A stretch of DNA of 5,016 bases from Treponema sp. (GTDB lineage Bacteria > Spirochaetota > Spirochaetia > Treponematales > Breznakiellaceae): positions 1 to 5,016 of the forward strand of contig JAISZE010000055.1 of the NCBI GenBank assembly GCA_031269405.1, read 5' to 3'. The position numbers and the translations under genes were made by a program. Numbering within the stretch: the stretch's first letter is position 1; every line of letters begins with the position of its first letter. The notes under the pieces are model-generated. The model worked only from the letters and a program-made list of their open reading frames with translations, had not been told where the DNA came from and did not search any database. Positions 1 to 5,016 of this stretch are shown here, in pieces.

Positions 1-656
1 ACCGCCGGGAGATCGTGGGATACGAAGATCAGGGTAAAATTCCCCTTTTTCTTGAGTTCATGCAGCAATTTGAGGGTCTCGATTTTTGTGATAATGTCCA
101 GGGCGCTTAACGCTTCATCGGCAATGAGGACTTCGGGATTGGTAACCAGCGCCCGGGCTATGGCAATGCGCTGACGCTGGCCCCCCGAAAATTCAGCCGG
201 TCGCCGGCACATGGCGTCTTCCCCGAGTCCTACCTTTTCCAGAGCCCGGCGGATCCGTTCTTTTCGCTCTTCCCTGGTCTTGGTCAGCCCGAGGGAAACC
301 AGCGGTTCGCCGATGATGCTTTCAATCTTCTGGGCCGGGTCCAAAGAGAGAAAGGGGTCCTGGAAGACAGGCTGGACCCTGGTTCTGAAATTCCTCAGGG
401 CCTTCCCGGCCATCTCTGTCAGCGGCTGCCCGGAGAAGAAGATGCTTCCCCTGCGGGCTTTTACCAAATGGAGGAGCAGGAAAAGCAGGGTCGTTTTACC
501 GCTTCCCGATTCCCCCACTATCCCCAGGCTTTCCCCATCCGCTATGTCAAGGCTGATATTTTTCAGGACCTCTTTTTTCCTGTACGCGAAACAGACCCCC
601 GAAAGCTCAAAAATTTTTTTCCCGCCGCCGGAAGATCCCTGAATCCCGGCGGTCAT
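1..656 (-). CDS. ABC transporter ATP-binding protein, DppF/OppF/NikE type (3' end missing)
   Basis: This is the second ATPase of the importer. It would hydrolyse ATP as a heterodimer with the neighbouring ATPase to power uptake. About 218 residues are visible with no internal stop, and the frame leaves the window at its left edge. Core motifs, in order: A-loop aromatic near Y25, Walker A GESGSGKT (48-55), Q-loop Q99 in VFQDP, signature FSGGQ (156-160), Walker B VLIADE (176-181), D-loop SALD (184-187) and H-loop H214 in VSHD. The catalytic set is therefore complete, and only the C-terminal part is missing. The signature has F instead of the usual L/I, and Walker B is followed by Ala rather than Pro (DEALSALD), as I recall for NikE-like proteins. 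The ATG at 656-654 overlaps the upstream TGA as ATGA. AAGGAAGG (670-663) lies 6 nt upstream, which fixes the start and suggests translational coupling. The substrate is unknown. The family call is firm; the dpp/opp/nik subfamily is not. Confidence 0.95.
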   Translation of the reverse strand, partial: MTAGIQGSSGGGKKIFELSGVCFAYRKKEVLKNISLDIADGESLGIVGESGSGKTTLLFLLLHLVKARRGSIFFSGQPLTEMAGKALRNFRTRVQPVFQDPFLSLDPAQKIESIIGEPLVSLGLTKTREERKERIRRALEKVGLGEDAMCRRPAEFSGGQRQRIAIARALVTNPEVLIADEALSALDIITKIETLKLLHELKKKGNFTLIFVSHDLPA

Positions 657-1477
657 GGCGGACCTTCCTTTTTCAGGGCGAGATCCAGTTCCCGCGCACA
701 GTTGAGGAGCAGCCTTGTGTACTCGTGACGGGGATCATTGATGATGTTCTCCGTAGCTCCGGTTTCGACTATACGTCCGTCTTTCATAACCAGGATCCGT
801 TCGGCGATTTTCCTCACCGCCGCGATGTCATGGGAAATAAAGAGTACCGCCATTCCCCGTGCCTTCGCGGTATCCTGTATAAGCTCGATAAGCTGCCCTT
901 GAATATGGGCATCGGCGGAACTGGTCGGTTCGTCCGCGATGAGCAGTCTGGGGGAAGCTGCCAGGGCCAGGGCAATGGCGGCGCGCTGCATCTGCCCCCC
1001 CGATATTTCCGAAGGCAGGGAAGCGGCGATACGCCGAATCTCCGTCAGCTTTACCTCCTCCAGCAGGGAATACACCCTTTCCCGCAGCTCCGCTCCCCGC
1101 AGGCCAAAATGTTTCTTGAGGGGCAGGGCTATCTGCCTGCCTATCTTCATCAGGGGATCCAGGGCGAAGGCCGGTTCCTGGAATACCATGGAAACATCCC
1201 TGCCCCGGATCGTGTTGAGTGTCCCTTCGCCTGAGCCTATGATCTCATGTCCCGCGAGGATGACGCTTCCTTCCACCCGTATTGAGGCGGGCAAAAGCCC
1301 TGTTACCGCCAGTGAAGTGAGGGATTTTCCGGAGCCCGACTGGCCCAAAAGGCCTGTCAGTTCCCCCTCTCCGATGCTGAAACTGACATCCCGAAGCAGT
1401 GGTTTTCCCGAATCCGCCAGGCAGGCCCTGAGACCTGTCACGTCAAGCAGTACCGGCTTTTCTGACACATCGTTCAC
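653..1477 (-). CDS. ABC transporter ATP-binding protein, DppD/OppD/NikD type
   Basis: This is the first ATPase of the importer, a cytoplasmic protein of 274 aa. Motifs: Walker A GQSGSGKS (45-52), Q-loop Q100 in VFQEP, signature ISGGQ (158-162), Walker B LLIADE (178-183) and H-loop H216 in ISHD. Near the C-terminus, DPRHEYTRLLLN (248-259) matches the (H)xYTxxLL stretch typical of the Dpp/Opp/Nik ATPases. The protein stops about 15 residues later, so it lacks the longer cysteine-containing tail of DppD/OppD (about 330 aa) and is nearer NikD/NikE in length. The D-loop reads SSAD (186-189) instead of SALD; the Asp is kept. The start is GTG at 1477-1475, in a GTGA overlap with the permease stop. 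A strong SD, AGGAGGAGG (1495-1487), lies 9 nt upstream, and no ATG fits better. The stop overlaps the next ATPase as ATGA. Substrate not determinable. Confidence 0.96.
   Translation of the reverse strand: MNDVSEKPVLLDVTGLRACLADSGKPLLRDVSFSIGEGELTGLLGQSGSGKSLTSLAVTGLLPASIRVEGSVILAGHEIIGSGEGTLNTIRGRDVSMVFQEPAFALDPLMKIGRQIALPLKKHFGLRGAELRERVYSLLEEVKLTEIRRIAASLPSEISGGQMQRAAIALALAASPRLLIADEPTSSADAHIQGQLIELIQDTAKARGMAVLFISHDIAAVRKIAERILVMKDGRIVETGATENIINDPRHEYTRLLLNCARELDLALKKEGPP
663..670 (-). promoter_or_regulatory. Ribosome binding site of ATPase 2
   Basis: AAGGAAGG lies 6 nt upstream of the ATG at 656-654, inside the end of ATPase 1. It supports the ATGA overlap as the true start of ATPase 2. 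Confidence 0.65.
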
Positions 1478-2295
1478 TGGCCTATGCCTCCTCCTGAATC
1501 CAGTTTATCACGGATTGCGTCGGCGAGAAGGTTTACCCCGGTCACTATCATCACAATAACCAGGCCGGGAAGTACCGCTCCCAAGGGGGCGGTCAGCACC
1601 GTAGCCTGGGCTTCCTGCATGAGCCGCCCCAGGGATGCGTTGGGCGGAGGAACCCCCAAACCCAGGTAGGAAAGGCTGGCTTCCGCCAAAATGGATACGC
1701 CGAATACCACCGCGACATTCACCGACAGCACCTGCCATATATTGGGCAATATATGGATAAAGGTGATGGCCAGGTTTCCCGTTCCCGAAGTCCTCGCGCT
1801 CACAAAGAATTGCTTTGCCATGATCTGTTTTGCGAGAATGCGGGTAAGCCGGGCGATAATCGCCGAGCAGGCTATGCCGATAGAAGCCACCGCGGTCCAG
1901 GTACTTCTCCCCTGAGCCGCCCCAATGAGCATAGCCAGAAGAAGGGTGGGGAAGGCGATTAACACGTCGAGAAAGGAAGAAGCGGCGTTATCGGCCCACT
2001 GGGGAAGCCAGGCCGCGAGGAGGCCTGTGGTAATGCCCAGAACCGCGGCTATCAGGGTAGCGCTTAGCCCGATGGAGTAGGCGATCCTGGTACCGGCCAT
2101 CACGTAGCTCGCCAGATCCCTGCCGAGCCGGTCGGTACCGAAGATATGGACGGCGCTGGGGCCTTCAAGGCGTCCTCCCGAAGTATCGTCCAGACGGTAG
2201 GGGGTCCAAAAAAACGAGACCAGGGCGGCGGTAAGGGTTATGAACAGGAGAACCACGGCAATATAGAGCCGGACCGGTGTTTTTTTTCGGGCCAT
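1474..2295 (-). CDS. ABC transporter permease, DppC/OppC/NikC type
   Basis: This is the second inner-membrane subunit of the importer, 273 aa, close to NikC in length and shorter than DppC/OppC. One N-terminal helix (about 11-31) is followed by a periplasmic segment with HIFGTDRLGRDLAS (50-63), the hallmark GTDxLGRD motif of the C-type permeases. Further helices lie at about 70-97, 108-128, 132-149, 190-212 and 240-260. The EAA coupling loop that docks on the ATPases is at about 162-186 (SARTSGTGN, then HILPN). The conserved EASLSYLGLGVPPP (205-218) and the C-terminal NLLADAIRDKLD (255-266) also fit the family. The ATG at 2295-2293 follows the upstream TGA after a single T, and GGAGG (2305-2301) sits 5 nt before it, so coupling with permease 1 is likely. 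The TGA stop overlaps the GTG of ATPase 1. Confident for family, not for ligand. Confidence 0.96.
   Translation of the reverse strand: MARKKTPVRLYIAVVLLFITLTAALVSFFWTPYRLDDTSGGRLEGPSAVHIFGTDRLGRDLASYVMAGTRIAYSIGLSATLIAAVLGITTGLLAAWLPQWADNAASSFLDVLIAFPTLLLAMLIGAAQGRSTWTAVASIGIACSAIIARLTRILAKQIMAKQFFVSARTSGTGNLAITFIHILPNIWQVLSVNVAVVFGVSILAEASLSYLGLGVPPPNASLGRLMQEAQATVLTAPLGAVLPGLVIVMIVTGVNLLADAIRDKLDSGGGIGQ
1487..1495 (-). promoter_or_regulatory. Ribosome binding site deciding the GTG start of ATPase 1
   Basis: AGGAGGAGG lies 9 nt upstream of the GTG at 1477-1475, within the 3' end of permease 2. No ATG lies between them, so the GTG is the best start. Confidence 0.8.
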
Positions 2296-2296
2296 A

Positions 2297-3256
2297 TCAT
2301 CCTCCAGCCCGGGGTCTTCTGAGCCGGGGATCGAGGAGCCGTTGAATTACATCGGCGATAAAACCGATTGCAAGAACCAAAAAAGTAGTGGTAAGGAGGA
2401 CTCCCTGAATGGAAGGATAGTCGTGCTGGGCAATTGCCCTGGTCAGCATGGAACCGAGTCCGGGAAGGGAAAAGATGTTTTCCACCACCACGGCCCCAAG
2501 AAGGGTTGAGGAAAGTTCTATCCCCAAAATGGCAATTACCGGAACATAGGCGTTTCTGATACCGTGGAGTACAAAAGACGAAACCTGGGAAAAACCGAGG
2601 GATCGGGAAGTACGGATATAGCCGGAATCCAGTACGTTAAGTACGCTTGCCCTGATATACCTGGCCAGTGTGGCGCTCATCATGAATACGATGGTCGCGG
2701 CCGGCAATACCAGGGCGCGAAAGGCGGCGCCTGCGTTTCTCCATCCCTCCGCCGGCCATCCGCCGGAGGGCAGGATGCGCAGGCTCAGGGCAAAGATCCA
2801 GACAAAGATGATCCCCACCCAGAATATGGGGATGGCTATGCCGATTTGGGTAAAAGCTGTCAAAGCCGCCGCGTACCATTTGCCGTTCTTATACGCCGCG
2901 ATAAATCCGATGACACTGGCCAGGAGGGCGGAGAGGGCAAAGGAAATAAGGGTAAGGGGGATGGTGACACCCAGGCGGCTGAAGACTTCGGGAGCCACCG
3001 GGACACCGGATATATAGGACTCTCCAAAATCCCCCCGAAAAATCCCGGTAAACCACACCGCCATTTGATGAACCAGGGGGAGATCGGAACCCACTTTGGC
3101 CCTGGCCGCCGCGATTTGTTCCGGGGACGCATCGGCGGGCAGCAGGGCATTGGCGGGATCTCCGGGAAGCATCCTGAGGAGTATAAATATCACCAGCAGG
3201 GCAACGGCGAAGGAGACCAGCAGGAAAAAAACGCGGTGAACCAGGTATTTGCCCAT
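2297..3256 (-). CDS. ABC transporter permease, DppB/OppB/NikB type
   Basis: This is the first inner-membrane subunit of the importer, 319 aa, the usual length for NikB/DppB. Family landmarks are all present: the N-terminal YLVHRVF helix (about 9-29) ending in LRMLPGDPAN (27-36), GDFGESYISGVPV (75-87), the EAA loop at about 211-236 (YIRTSRSLGFS, then GIRNAYVPV), VVENIFSLPGLGSML (257-271), DYPSIQG (279-285) and the C-terminal DPRLR (309-313). Six helices are expected at about 9-29, 99-121, 133-158, 180-197, 237-258 and 285-305. The ATG at 3256-3254 gives the standard N-terminus, and no in-frame ATG/GTG/TTG lies between it and the SBP stop. Unusually, the upstream sequence is pyrimidine-rich and has no Shine-Dalgarno, unlike every other gene of the operon. 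A TATAAT lies just upstream of the start. It pairs with the DppC-type permease that follows after 1 nt. Confidence 0.96.
   Translation of the reverse strand: MGKYLVHRVFFLLVSFAVALLVIFILLRMLPGDPANALLPADASPEQIAAARAKVGSDLPLVHQMAVWFTGIFRGDFGESYISGVPVAPEVFSRLGVTIPLTLISFALSALLASVIGFIAAYKNGKWYAAALTAFTQIGIAIPIFWVGIIFVWIFALSLRILPSGGWPAEGWRNAGAAFRALVLPAATIVFMMSATLARYIRASVLNVLDSGYIRTSRSLGFSQVSSFVLHGIRNAYVPVIAILGIELSSTLLGAVVVENIFSLPGLGSMLTRAIAQHDYPSIQGVLLTTTFLVLAIGFIADVIQRLLDPRLRRPRAGG
2301..2305 (-). promoter_or_regulatory. Ribosome binding site of permease 2
   Basis: GGAGG inside the last codons of permease 1, 5 nt before the ATG at 2295. It decides this start, because the gene begins one nucleotide after the upstream stop. 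Confidence 0.8.
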
Positions 3257-3262
3257 AGAGGT

Positions 3263-3291
3263 ATTATACGGAGGCGCGGTAAAGGGGTCTA
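3263..3291 (-). promoter_or_regulatory. Possible internal promoter immediately upstream of permease 1
   Basis: A perfect TATAAT (3268-3263) is preceded at 17 nt by TAGACC (3291-3286), which matches TTGACA at 4 of 6 positions. The last base of the -10 box is 7 nt from the A of the permease start codon, so a transcript from here would begin at or next to the ATG and be leaderless. The -35 half overlaps the loop and 3' arm of the intercistronic stem-loop. Consensus match only. Confidence 0.35.
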
Positions 3292-3309
3292 CCGGAGCGG
3301 CCCCTTTAC
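3279..3309 (-). other. Intercistronic stem-loop between the SBP and permease 1
   Basis: A perfect 9-bp inverted repeat, GTAAAGGGG (3309-3301) and CCCCTTTAC (3287-3279), encloses a 13-nt loop in which CCG-CTC-CGG can form a small inner stem. It starts 8 nt after the SBP stop codon. No T-run follows on the minus strand, so it is not a classical intrinsic terminator. Hairpins at this place in importer operons are known to protect the SBP message from 3' exonucleases and so raise SBP level over the membrane subunits; that role here is inference. Confidence 0.65.
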
Positions 3310-3317
3310 GACAAATA

Positions 3318-4838
3318 CTATTTTTTCACGATATTGTACGTGTAGAACTGGGAATTAAGCGCGTTTACCGGATATCCGGACAGCCTCGAAGACGCGACGA
3401 CGATCTGGGGATAGAGGTAGAGCCACACACTGGCCGCCTCGTTGGCGATGATCCTGTTTACTTCCAGGAGTTTCTGGGCTTGTTCATCGACGGTAGCGGA
3501 CAGTTCGGCCTGGTTCACCAGTTCCGTTACCCGGGGATTATTGTACCCCCAGTAGAAATCGGGATTCCCGTACCATACCACATCCCGGTCATTCACATGT
3601 TCCTGGAGGGTGGCGGTAAAATCCCTGTCCCGGAAAACCTTGGTGTACCATTCATCGGCGGATATGGGATTGATGGTCACAGTAACGCCGATTTTGGCAA
3701 GCTCGCTTTTTACGAATTCGGCAACCAGGGGATGGGGATCGTAGGTGGGCGAATCAAGGGTAAAGGAAATGCCGTTGGGATAACCCGCCTGGATAAGAAG
3801 TGATTTGGCAAGGACAGGGTCATAGGGGTTCGCGTTGACCAGGGAAGCGTCGTACCAGGGATCGGTGGGAGGAACCATGGAACCGATGAGGGAACCGTAT
3901 TTGCCCCAGATGGAACTCAACAGTTTTTGCCGGTCGATGGCGGAATAAATGGCCTTGCGAACCAGGGCGTTGTCAAAGGGTTTTACCCGGTCGTTAAAAG
4001 CCAAAAGTTCCTTGGTTGTGGATGCCCCGTTGTTGATTACGAAGTCGGGATTGTTTTCAAATTGGGAAATAGCGTCGGGGCTCTGGACGGCGGTGATGAC
4101 ATCAACCTGTCCGCTTAAAAGGGCATTGTTCAGGGCGCTGGCATCGGTAAAGTAATTGAATACTACCCCGGCGTTTTTCGCGGCCTGCCCCCAATAGCCG
4201 TCCCACTTTTTAAGGCTGAGGGAACTGCCCCGGGTCCAGGTATCCAGCACGTAAGGCCCGGTACCGTCTTCGGTAGTTTTAAGATCCCTGCCCTCGGTGT
4301 TTACTATCCACACATAGGACAAGGTGTAGGGAAAAGAGATGGAAGGGGTATTCAGGGTGAAGACCGCGGTTTTGGCGTCCGGGGTACCGATGCTCTTTAT
4401 TACCCGGTAACTGGACTTTCGGGCCGCCAGGGAAGTCTCGGCGCTGACCCGTTCAAAACTGGCCTTTACGTCCGCTGAAGTCAGGGCCTTGCCGGAATGG
4501 AATTTAACGCCCTCCCGCAGGGTCACCGTATAGGTAAGGCCGTCGCTGCTTTTGGTGTAATCAGCGGCAAGGAGGTTTTCCACCTTGCCCTCGTCAGTCA
4601 GCCGGAAGAGGCCCTCGTAGACATTTCCGTTAAAAGCTTCGGTAATGCCCTGGCCTCCGGCGTCAACATTTGAAAGGTTACCCGGTTCGTAGAGGGAACC
4701 TACGCGGATAATCGCCTGCTCCGGGCCTGCCGCTGAATCCCGCCTTCCGCTGGCGAAAAGCGCCGGGACGGTCAACACCGCCAGAACAAACAAAAGCGCC
4801 GGAAATACCCGGCCGGGGAATGTTCTTTTTGCTTTCAT
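3318..4838 (-). CDS. Periplasmic substrate-binding protein of a peptide/nickel-type ABC importer (SBP family 5)
   Basis: This is the ligand-capturing subunit, 506 aa, exported to the periplasm. Residues 1-29 form a signal peptide: a basic start (MKAKR), a hydrophobic core at about 11-27 and probable cleavage after LFA (27-29). There is no lipobox cysteine, so it is predicted to be a soluble periplasmic protein rather than a lipoprotein. The mature N-terminus SGRRDSAAG is of a style common in treponeme binding proteins. Family-5 landmarks: LREGVKFHSGKALTSADV (107-124), GTGPYVL (192-198), KPFDNALVRKAIYSAIDR (286-303) and AGYPNG (351-356). The late ligand-domain stretch at 412-433 (QEHVNDRD, then NPDFYWGYNN) is unlike E. 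coli NikA or DppA as I recall them. The substrate could be a peptide, opine-like compound, sugar or metal complex; the sequence does not decide. AAGGAG lies 9 nt before the ATG. First gene of the operon. Confidence 0.96.
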   Translation of the reverse strand: MKAKRTFPGRVFPALLFVLAVLTVPALFASGRRDSAAGPEQAIIRVGSLYEPGNLSNVDAGGQGITEAFNGNVYEGLFRLTDEGKVENLLAADYTKSSDGLTYTVTLREGVKFHSGKALTSADVKASFERVSAETSLAARKSSYRVIKSIGTPDAKTAVFTLNTPSISFPYTLSYVWIVNTEGRDLKTTEDGTGPYVLDTWTRGSSLSLKKWDGYWGQAAKNAGVVFNYFTDASALNNALLSGQVDVITAVQSPDAISQFENNPDFVINNGASTTKELLAFNDRVKPFDNALVRKAIYSAIDRQKLLSSIWGKYGSLIGSMVPPTDPWYDASLVNANPYDPVLAKSLLIQAGYPNGISFTLDSPTYDPHPLVAEFVKSELAKIGVTVTINPISADEWYTKVFRDRDFTATLQEHVNDRDVVWYGNPDFYWGYNNPRVTELVNQAELSATVDEQAQKLLEVNRIIANEAASVWLYLYPQIVVASSRLSGYPVNALNSQFYTYNIVKK

Positions 4839-4847
4839 ACTGTGTTT

Positions 4848-4853
4848 CTCCTT
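4848..4853 (-). promoter_or_regulatory. Ribosome binding site of the SBP gene
   Basis: AAGGAG lies 9 nt upstream of the ATG at 4838-4836. It supports this start, which also places the signal peptide at the N-terminus. Confidence 0.8.
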
Positions 4854-4862
4854 AAATTAATC

Positions 4863-4885
4863 ATATTATATCCATAGATATTATA
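4863..4885 (-). repeat. AT-rich leader with paired 8-mers and a small inverted repeat
   Basis: On the plus strand ATATTATA occurs at 4863-4870 and again at 4878-4885, a 15-nt period. Overlapping them is a perfect inverted repeat ATATC-N4-GATAT at 4868-4881. It begins at about the predicted transcription start (near 4882) and ends before the ribosome binding site. The position would suit an operator, but such AT-rich repeats also arise by chance, and two of the 8-mers double as TATAAT boxes. Confidence 0.3.
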
Positions 4886-4888
4886 AGA

Positions 4889-4917
4889 AATATAGAGCGC
4901 CGCCTTTCTTTTGTCAA
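4889..4917 (-). promoter_or_regulatory. Predicted sigma-70-type promoter of the transport operon
   Basis: On the minus strand a perfect -35 TTGACA (4917-4912) is followed after exactly 17 nt by TATATT (4894-4889), which matches the -10 consensus at 5 of 6 bases. The start point would fall near 4882, giving an untranslated leader of roughly 44 nt before the SBP ATG. Two further TATAAT boxes (4885-4880 and 4870-4865) lie downstream without a good -35 at the right distance. This is a match to consensus, not a mapped start. Confidence 0.75.
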
Positions 4918-4949
4918 TAGGCCCTGTTTAACACACAGCAATTCCGAAT

Positions 4950-5016
4950 TCAACCATCCGGAGCCTTGCCCGAAACAGTCAGAAACAGGCTGCGCCAGTC
5001 TTCGTGGAGGTAGCGG
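4950..5016 (-). CDS. C-terminal tail of an unidentified upstream gene (partial, weak)
   Basis: One minus-strand frame is open from the right edge to a TGA at 4952-4950 and encodes 21 residues ending LFLTVSGKAPDG. The third codon positions are rich in G/C, as in the genes downstream, and the peptide looks like ordinary protein (RYLHEDW at its start). Another minus frame hits a stop early, and no start codon with a ribosome binding site is seen on the plus strand. I do not recognise the protein, and 66 bases are too few to be sure it is coding. If real, it ends 32 nt before the predicted -35 box of the SBP promoter, with no terminator visible between them, so read-through into the transport operon is possible. 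Confidence 0.4.
   Translation of the reverse strand, partial: RYLHEDWRSLFLTVSGKAPDG

Noticed and set aside
211..1559. Several plus-strand open frames of 140-206 codons opposite the two ATPases.
   Set aside because: The minus strand carries complete ABC ATPase motifs throughout; the plus-strand products are Ser/Arg/Pro-rich shadows.
3279..3309. Calling the SBP-permease hairpin an intrinsic terminator.
   Set aside because: No T-run follows the stem on the minus strand. On the plus strand a T-run does follow at 3321-3326, but it is 11 nt away and no plus-strand gene ends there.
2564..3358. A 264-codon open frame on the plus strand opposite permease 1.
   Set aside because: It mirrors a well-conserved permease gene, its product is low-complexity and Gly/Lys/Arg-rich without a recognisable domain, and the plus strand shows no ribosome binding site or operon context. 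Such frames are expected opposite GC-rich codons.
3249..3803. A 184-codon plus-strand open frame opposite the end of the SBP gene.
   Set aside because: It lies antisense to conserved SBP sequence, has no convincing domain, and runs across the intergenic hairpin.
1..4838. Naming the operon nikABCDE because of gene order and subunit lengths.
   Set aside because: Order and lengths fit, but the SBP lacks a recognisable NikA-type His context, and no nickel enzyme, NikR gene or NikR site is visible. Dpp-type and other ligands remain equally possible.
4865..4885. The two extra TATAAT boxes as additional promoters.
   Set aside because: Neither has a -35 element at 16-18 nt, and the region is AT-rich, so such hexamers are expected by chance.
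4922..4990. A CCTGTTT/AAACAGG inverted repeat near the right edge, and the small AATTC-G-GAATT repeat.
   Set aside because: The first has 7-nt arms more than 50 nt apart. The second has a 1-nt spacer and cannot fold as a hairpin. Neither is followed by a T-run.
4921..5016. A divergent gene starting on the plus strand at the right edge.
   Set aside because: No ATG with a ribosome binding site is present, and the only candidate GTG near the edge lacks an SD. The minus-strand tail is the better reading.

Overview
The window holds one minus-strand operon for a five-component ABC importer of the dipeptide/oligopeptide/nickel (Dpp/Opp/Nik, PepT) family. Reading 5'->3' on the minus strand (right to left here), there is a short tail of an unidentified upstream gene (4950-5016), then a promoter region (about 4860-4920). 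The operon follows: a periplasmic substrate-binding protein (SBP, 3318-4838), a DppB/NikB-type permease (2297-3256), a DppC/NikC-type permease (1474-2295), a DppD/NikD-type ATPase (653-1477) and a DppF/NikE-type ATPase that runs off the left edge (1-656). No gene can be supported on the plus strand. The long plus-strand open frames are mirror images of the coding sequence.

The four distal genes are packed for translational coupling. TGA-T-ATG joins the two permeases, GTGA joins permease 2 to ATPase 1, and ATGA joins ATPase 1 to ATPase 2. A Shine-Dalgarno (SD) sequence precedes each of those starts. The only real gap in the operon is the 61 nt between the SBP and permease 1. It holds a perfect 9-bp inverted repeat without a T-tract, and a TATAAT box 7 nt upstream of the permease 1 ATG, which itself lacks an SD. 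This gap is the most interesting non-coding spot in the window.

As a machine, the SBP would capture a ligand in the periplasm, the two permeases would form the inner-membrane channel, and the two ATPases would drive transport from the cytoplasm. The ligand cannot be read from the sequence. Protein lengths and gene order resemble nikABCDE as much as dppABCDF, and no metal-binding residue can be assigned.

The organism is a diderm bacterium with moderately high GC. The SBP has a signal-peptidase-I-type leader without a lipobox cysteine, ending in FASGRRDSAAG. That style is common in treponeme/spirochaete binding proteins, so a Treponema-like spirochaete is my best guess, but this is inference. 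I see no mobile element, CRISPR array, RNA gene or clearly new system; this is a fairly ordinary transport operon with a few regulatory details worth checking.
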